Part shown: in pieces, positions 18,535-23,707 of the stretch
Numbering within the stretch: position 1 is the stretch's first letter
Layout: the number at the start of each line of letters is the position of its first letter
From: Plakobranchus ocellatus
Taxonomy: Eukaryota > Mollusca > Gastropoda > Plakobranchidae
DNA length: 23,707 bases
Direction of reading: 5' to 3'
Assembly: GCA_019648995.1 (NCBI GenBank)
Contig: BLXT01003724.1
Coordinates: 847,460-871,166 of the forward strand
Notes under the pieces: generated by a model
Database searches by the model: none
The model's input: only the letters and a program-made list of their open reading frames with translations
Told to the model about the DNA's origin: nothing
Position numbers and translations under genes: made by a program

Positions 18535-19436
18535 GTGAGCAGATACACAAATACAATGGAACACGATTAAACCAAAACTTTAGGGAATATGATTTCTATT
18601 TTGGTTTAAGCATAGCGCAATAATAAGTACGATTAATAAAGGGGAGTAACCAGCTCTGGAATTAAAGTTAAACCAATCCCACCTGTCGTCACATCACAAT
18701 GTGAATGCATACGCCTATCCATGAATCTTTCTCTCTTTTTTATCCATCTCTCTATCTTCTTCTCTTTCCCTTTCAATTAAGAGGTACTTGCACCTGTCAT
18801 CGATCTACAATAATAGAGCTTTCACAATTTCATCATCGCCTAAGTAAGTTTTCCAGTCCTGAAGTGCTCTGCTTTTACAATTTAATCATCCCCTAAATTT
18901 TCTGGTACTGAAGTCCTTAACAAGAGAGATGTCTTTATTATCAGCTGTGATGCAACAGTGTTTGCTTAGGTTTGCGCTGACGTGATGTAGACATGTAGGG
19001 AGGTGTTTGGCATGATCCCGCTGCATAACTAAGTGGTGGAAGAGAAGGGATGTGCAGATGTGTGCAGTGGACCTAGTGCTAGCCAGACATTGAGCCTGGC
19101 CAAGTGTAGTGTGAGGTACCGCTAACAGTTTTGGGTTTGTGTGGAGCAATGCGAGAAAGAAAGGGAAGGGCAAGATGTGTAAAAAAAAAAAAAGATTTTT
19201 TTTTATGTGTCAGTCGGACAGTGACTGGGCTTTCCCTGTAGATTTATTTTGTAAGGCAACCTACACTTTTGGTTTACTGCATGTTTAATTTAAGAAAGAA
19301 TAAGAGGAAAAACGGAAAGCTCTTCAATTTTTTTTAGTTTAGCTGTTTTTACGGTTTAGGTATGGTCTACTATAAGTAGTTACTTTTTTATGAATGAAAA
19401 TGAATCAAGAAAATTCCACTTTAAAATTCAAAAGCC
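18535..19436. other. Sequence right of the Harbinger element; no gene recognised
   Basis: Contains AATAAA at about 18634 (gattaataaagg), which would serve as a poly(A) signal for HSDL2 if the Harbinger copy lies in its 3' UTR. A diverged duplication of about 50 bp (ttcacaatttcatcatcgcc at 18821 and tttacaatttaatcatcccc at 18874, each followed by a ctgaag...cct/gct stretch) is present. A minus-strand open frame at 18886-19173 has no known motif. Confidence 0.4.
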
Positions 19437-19730
19437 TTGGAAGTTTCGTACATGTGTTGAACTGCAGTGGAGGTAGACAGAGAAAAACTTTTATTTTGTA
19501 CATGTGTTAAACTGCCGTGGAAGTAGTCAGAGAAAAACTTTTATTTTGTACATGTGTTAAACTGCAGTGGAAGTAGTCAGAGAAAAACTTTTATTTAAAG
19601 TTTTAACTTGTGGACAATTGTGATAATAATAGCAACAACAACTTTTTAATGTTAAGCAACAACAGATTTGAGTGGAGGAACATGATGGCCAATGTCTGGT
19701 CCAGACAAGCCACTTAAAGAAGAAGAAAAT
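19437..19730 (+). mobile_element. LINE 3'-end fragment with internal 50-bp triplication
   Basis: Homologous to the 3' end of the LINE at 22541-23246: both share gtggaggtagacag / gtagaggtagacag, aacttttattt, aatagcaa(c/t)aacaacttt, gagtggagga, atgatsgccaatgtctg and tccagacaag. That region encodes the basic G-R-Q-R motif and the W-R-x-M-I-A-N-V end of the RT protein in related elements. It ends in a gaa-rich tail (about 19719-19730). Heavily decayed and truncated at the 5' side. Confidence 0.7.
19448..19597 (+). repeat. Three 50-bp tandem units
   Basis: Units start at 19448, 19498 and 19548, each gtacatgtgttraactgc followed by gtgg, gtagwcagagaaaaactttt and attt. Units 2 and 3 differ at a single base over most of their length. 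The period of 50 is not a multiple of three, so the expansion followed loss of coding function. Confidence 0.9.
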
Positions 19731-20478
19731 GAAGGAGCATCTCAGTTTTTCTGTGCCTTAGTCTTTACTGAGTAGGCTTATAAGCCTGCTGTTGTAAGTG
19801 ATTCACCATGCATTGGTGAAAAATTTTTTAAGCGGTCGACATCACATGTAGTTCCACACTGCCATAATCCCAATAACGATATATCAATTTTCTTGCATAT
19901 GGGCTGCATAAAGAAGCAATTCGAATTATGTTACATTACACATGGAGTTCATGTTCCTCATGTATATTCAGGAATCCTCCTTTGTTTTATATTGGGGTGA
20001 TCTCTATCAAGTTTGATTGCAAGTGATATGTTTATATGTCATTATGATAAATGATATATTAATAATGGTTGTTTAAAACTGCCATGCCCACAATGACTAT
20101 TTTCTTTTGATTTTTTTTGCAATTTAAAGAATAGAAATTATCTACGTGTGTTGGTAAATATGTATACCAAAATGTTTTGTCTTCAAAATAACATAGTAAA
20201 AAATAAGGAATTCTGAAAGTTCTCAGGAACTCTACCCATGCAACATTGCTATACTGCGAAGTAGCTATGATTTAAAGCAAATTGGTAGTCCTTCATTGTG
20301 AAAAGAAAGCTATATAATAATAGGTGATCCTCTCTAATTTATTTTTGTTTCTCCAAGTTCAAAGCTAAAAGTGCATGCTCATTAAGAAATGAAATTCACT
20401 GTATATCATAAGTAAATTATAAAGTTTTTAAATGAACATTTAAAGATTTTTATAAAATTTGTTTAACAATTATATTAA
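19731..20478. other. No recognised content
   Basis: AT-rich sequence; no ORF, repeat or RNA gene that I can support. Confidence 0.5.
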
Positions 20479-20530
20479 TGGTTAGTTTGCTCAGAGGTTG
20501 CGGATGGAAATGTTGCGAGTCCAAATCGAG
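20479..20530 (+). repeat. tRNA-like SINE head (degenerate A and B boxes)
   Basis: tagtttgctcagagg (20483-20497) resembles an A box, and gagtccaaatc (20517-20527) matches a B box of the GAGTTCGAATC type at 9 of 11 positions, with tRNA-like spacing. No acceptor stem closes, so this is not a tRNA gene. A SINE fragment is the simplest reading. Confidence 0.35.
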
Positions 20531-20645
20531 CCAATTTTTGTCTTTCAAAAGTTTCATTTTACAAAAAACACATGTAATAATTTGAAACATTCTCTCCACA
20601 AAATAACAAATATAAAAATTTTGCCTGAAGTTTTTACAATTATTA

Positions 20646-20833
20646 GATGTTATTTTTACAGTTTACCATTGAGTGAGGCATCATTGAATGCAAGGCAACA
20701 ATGGTTTGATGTTATTGTACATTAAAATGTTTTTTATCTCCTTTATTAAGCCAGAAGTGGTATAATCAATAAATTGTATGCATATTCTGGACAATCAGGT
20801 TAAAATGCTTTGTGAACTCATATTAGAAATAAA
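20646..20833 (+). other. Possible terminal exon of an unknown gene, with poly(A) signal
   Basis: A pyrimidine-rich acceptor (gttatttttacag) is followed by an open frame of about 20 codons reading PLSEASLNARQQWFDVIVH and a stop; AATAAA follows at 20828-20833. I do not recognise the peptide and it does not resemble an SCP2 domain. It may be chance. Confidence 0.2.
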
Positions 20834-21380
20834 GATTGCACTTTACTTTTAAGCTGATGTTCAGTTTCTTTTTTTTTTTTGGTTTTAAGAAACAAATAAA
20901 AAATAGGAAGACCTTTGAAATTGATTTTCTTTTTATTTCAAATTATGTGATCTTGAGAGAAAGACAAAAAAAAAGTAAATTTTACTTTGAAATCAAAGTT
21001 AATAGAAAACTTACCAGCTTGAGAGATCAGATAGGCAGCAAAAGTAAATTTTACTTTTTTTTTTAGTCTTTAAAAATAAAGTTGAATACTTATATGATGT
21101 AGCTATATTAGGCCCAACATAGCTCTATCAAACTTCGCTTTCATCTTTGATTTTCATCATTAGTGGGAAGCAGTCAAACAATGGAATTTCAATGGATCCA
21201 TGTGTGTTGTCACTCACAGTTGAAGCTTAGTCCAAGTATCTCCTATAGTGATGTTAAGTGTAATTTTTTTTTTATTTCTAGAGAAGTAGATATTTCATCA
21301 AAATATCAAATATCACTAATTAAATCAGATGTTGCAGTTTTTTTTTTATATTTGTAGTTTTTTTTTAAACATAAACATAA
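20834..21380. other. No recognised content
   Basis: AT-rich sequence with T- and A-runs (for example 20871-20880, 20966-20974, 21055-21064, 21338-21348). A short element, agtaaattttacttt, occurs twice (about 20973-20988 and 21041-21056). No coding signal. Confidence 0.4.
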
Positions 21381-21411
21381 AAAACGTTTTGCCTTTATTG
21401 GCTTCATCAGT
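21381..21411 (-). repeat. Hammerhead-like core motif, possibly from a Penelope-like element
   Basis: The minus strand reads aactgatgaagcc, aataaa, ggcaaaacgtttt. CTGATGA followed by a short gcc/ggc stem and (G)AAAC is the hammerhead ribozyme core, and a near-identical motif (ctgatgaagcc...ggcgaaacg) is associated with terminal repeats of Penelope-like retroelements. Here the G before AAA is missing or replaced and no convincing stem I or cleavage site is seen, so it is at best a decayed relic. Confidence 0.35.
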
Positions 21412-22417
21412 TACTTTACACTAGAGAAGATATAACAAAAATATATACACAACACACATGCATAAACAATATGATTAATATTTGTTCTATAACTTAATAG
21501 TTTCGTGGGGCCTTTTATTTGTACTGATAAGCTAGACCTCACGATCCAGCTTTAGAAATCTAAAATGTAAGTGCACATATTAAACGTGCTCTTTACAAAA
21601 TGACAGGCAGATATCTTAGCTGCTAAACCATTGGAATATTGTCGAAAAAATATCGGGTATTCCCAAAGAGGACAAGGAAATTTGGTACAACAAAGAGAAA
21701 CAAGACATGATCGAAACTATCGTAGCTGTTAAATGTTGCATCAATGTTGAGAGCTAGAGCCATAAAAAAATTAAGTCTATCATTCGACCAATGCTCAGAT
21801 GTTGCAGTGTTCATCTAATTTTTGAAAATATAGACTCACCTTAAATTTGACATAACGCGGTATGAAGAATACAACGTATAAGAAAGGAGACAGCTAGAGG
21901 GAAATATTCGGAATGTCACACTACATGATAAGTCTGCAGTAAATCAAACTGATAAAATTTTAATCATCAAATAAGTTTAGATCGTCCTCGAGACAGTCCA
22001 CATTCAGATTTCATGCTTGTTTTGCTGGGCAAATCTAGTTTTGTTCTTAAAGAAGAATCCTTTATCGTTGGTAGGAAAAAAAAGCAATATAAAAAATAAC
22101 AATGCCTTCTTTTTTCTCTTGAACCTGCATTTAACTCTAGACATTCTTATGAAAGAGCAAGCATCTTGCCCTTTGTAAGGAAAACATAAACATGGAAGGT
22201 AGCAGGAAAAAAAGCCAGTTGATTGATATATTTCTAAAAATTAAGGCAGAAACGTTCAATTTTAGTCTTTAGAGATTTGAAACAATCCTCCAATAAATCT
22301 TGCCCCAATCCAAGGAGCACCCTGTTTGAAAAGTATTTTTTTTTTAAATTTCCTTTGTTAAACACAATATAATTCCTGTTATGTTTTGGTTTTTCCCTCA
22401 TTCCCCAAGAACAAATG
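21412..22417. other. No recognised gene
   Basis: AT-rich. The part next to 21411 may belong to the same repeat as the hammerhead-like motif. Minus-strand open frames at 21623-21814 and 22234-22452 lack known motifs. Confidence 0.4.
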
Positions 22418-22540
22418 CCTAGCAACGAGATATAGTAACTCCTACTAGTCATTCCTACTACTGTACTAGTCCTAGAAACAAGATTCAGTAACTACTGCTA
22501 GTCCTAGAAACAAGATTTAATCACTCCTACTAGTCCTAGG
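22418..22540 (+). repeat. Minisatellite, about 32-bp unit (left half)
   Basis: Irregular units of the form tagtcctagaaacaagattt followed by agtaactcctac; about four copies before interruption by a LINE. The same unit resumes at 23247. Confidence 0.85.
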
Positions 22541-23246
22541 GGAAAATTCACAGAAAACGGAATGTATGGTCGTCTCAAAGAAATCCCCAAACCCTATGTG
22601 CAATCTCGTTAGCAAAGGCGAAAAAATCAAACAAGTTACAAAATTCAAATATCTAGGTTATCTGATAACATCAGATGGCAGATGCACAAGTGAAATAAGT
22701 ACATGTAAAAGAATAGCCATGGCTAAAGATACATTCCAAAAAATGAAACCAATACTGGCAAATAGAAACATAAGTAAGACAACAAAATAAGGGTAATTAA
22801 AACATAAGTATGGTCAGTACTTTTGTATGGTAGCGAGTGTTGGACAATAAACAAAGAAATAGAAAAAAAAACTAGAAGCAGTAGAGATGTGACTTATCAA
22901 AAGAATGATGAGGATATCATGGACAGAAAAAAAGTCAAACGAATTGGTTCTGAAAGAAGCTAATCTTAAGCGATCATTAATTAAAACCATTAGACAGAGG
23001 CAACTACAGTTTTAAGCCATATTTGCCTACATAAGGGTTTAGAACACTTAGCAATCACTGGAAAGATTGAACTTTTGAAGGCAAACGCAGTAGAGGTAGA
23101 CAGCGAACAACTTTTATTTAAAATCTTAAGTGATGGGCAATAGGCAAGAGTAGCAATAACAACTTTATAAGGTTAACTGAGAATAGGTATGAGTGGAGGA
23201 AGATGATCGCCAATGTCTGATCCAGACAAGATACCTGATGATGATG
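22541..23246 (+). mobile_element. 5'-truncated LINE inserted in the minisatellite
   Basis: The C-terminal part of a non-LTR retrotransposon polyprotein. The open start reads KTECMVVSKKSPNPMCNLVS, then KIKQVTKFKYLGYLITSDGR and AMAKDTFQKMKPILANRNIS before a TAA at 22788. After frameshifts it continues as WSVLLYGSECWT, EKKLEAVEMWLIKRMMRISW, LKEANLKRSLIKTIRQRQLQ, GLEHLAITGKIE, G-R-Q-R and W-R-K-M-I-A-N-V. These are RT thumb and post-RT motifs in correct order. It ends in a (gat)n tail (about 23237-23246). The flanks actagtcctag (22529-22539) and actagtcttag (23247-23257) could be target duplications or adjacent minisatellite units. The RT catalytic core lies upstream of the truncation and is absent. 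Confidence 0.85.
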
Positions 23247-23385
23247 ACTAGTCTTAGAAACAAGATTTAGTTCTAGAAACAAGATTTAGTAACTCCTACT
23301 AGTCTTAGAAACAAGATTTAGTAACTCCTGCTGGTCCTGGAAACAAGATTTAGCAACTCCTACTAGTCCTAGGAACAAGATCTCG
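23247..23385 (+). repeat. Minisatellite, about 32-bp unit (right half)
   Basis: About four units of tagtcttagaaacaagattt followed by agtaactcctac, more regular than the left half, ending at caagatctcg. Confidence 0.88.
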
Positions 23386-23707
23386 CACATTCGGTCATTT
23401 CTTGAGCTGGTTCTATAAGTATAACTGTCTGTACTTATCAAACATCAAGCTTTGGTTCTTCTTGGGAAGCCAGCTTTGTAGGATCACTTGAGCGTTCTCC
23501 ATATAGCTTTTCATTGTCCTTTGTTCAGTGGGTTATATATGTGGCTGTAAGCTGGTTGTGCTTCTTTGGAGGTTTATTTTCCACATATGACGGGATTCTC
23601 CGTCCAGTGCCTTAGTTACCCTTAGTTGCCTTTTACATTACAGCCTGGGTATCCAGGTGTTGGTGAGTTTATATTATTTCCTCTGGCTGGCCAGCTACCT
23701 CCCTCCC
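23386..23707. other. No recognised content
   Basis: The last 320 bases hold no ORF or repeat that I can identify. Composition is less AT-rich than the preceding regions. Confidence 0.4.

Noticed and set aside
18886-19173. Minus-strand 95-codon open frame
   Set aside because: No domain, no splice context, biased composition; probably chance.
15819-23707. Search for SCP2-coding HSDL2 exons
   Set aside because: No reading resembling the SCP2 domain was found; a very short exon could have been missed.
1-23707. CRISPR array, rRNA, canonical tRNA or bacterial operon signals
   Set aside because: No regularly spaced identical repeats with unique spacers, no rRNA motifs, no closed tRNA cloverleaf; the window is eukaryotic.

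Overview
The window looks like animal nuclear DNA: AT-rich, intron-rich and full of decayed transposable elements. The only host gene I recognise is HSDL2 (hydroxysteroid dehydrogenase-like 2), on the + strand. Five exons (2139-2352, 4590-4693, 8909-9010, 10111-10305, 15721-15818) join in frame across GT-AG introns of about 1.1-5.4 kb. Exons encoding the N-terminal Rossmann part lie upstream of the window. The mix of repeats (a Ty3/gypsy-type gag-pol relic, a PGBD-type piggyBac, a PIF/Harbinger with a MADF-BESS partner, LINE 3' fragments with short microsatellite tails) suggests a marine invertebrate, perhaps a mollusc. That is inference from family resemblance and was not tested.

Layout. 1-1713 (-): relic of an LTR retrotransposon running off the left edge, with gag, zinc-knuckle and protease parts and then a deletion that removes RT, RNase H and the integrase core. 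2139-15818 (+): HSDL2, whose introns hold a minus-strand LINE relic (about 2740-3580), a tandem repeat of about 226 bp (5448-5990), a piggyBac transposase pseudogene (6278-8110) followed by three histone-type 3' stem-loop look-alikes (8145-8201), a pair of direct repeats (10421-11006), a 30-N gap (11365-11394), a diverged tandem array (11423-12172) and GT-rich repeats (13441-14040). 15921-18531: a structurally complete PIF/Harbinger element with 39-bp terminal inverted repeats, TAA target-site duplications, a two-exon transposase (+) and an antisense MADF-BESS gene in the transposase intron. Both genes are broken. 19437-19730 and 22541-23246 (+): two 3' ends of one LINE family; the first contains three 50-bp tandem units, the second sits inside a minisatellite of about 32 bp. 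A possible tRNA-like SINE head (20479-20530) and a hammerhead-like motif (21381-21411, -) lie between them.

Nothing here forms an operon-like system. The most interesting points are the interleaved opposite-strand gene architecture of the Harbinger element, the triple histone-like stem-loop behind the piggyBac ORF, and an HSDL2 reading frame that stops after the dehydrogenase domain with a C-terminal -SNL and no visible SCP2 domain.
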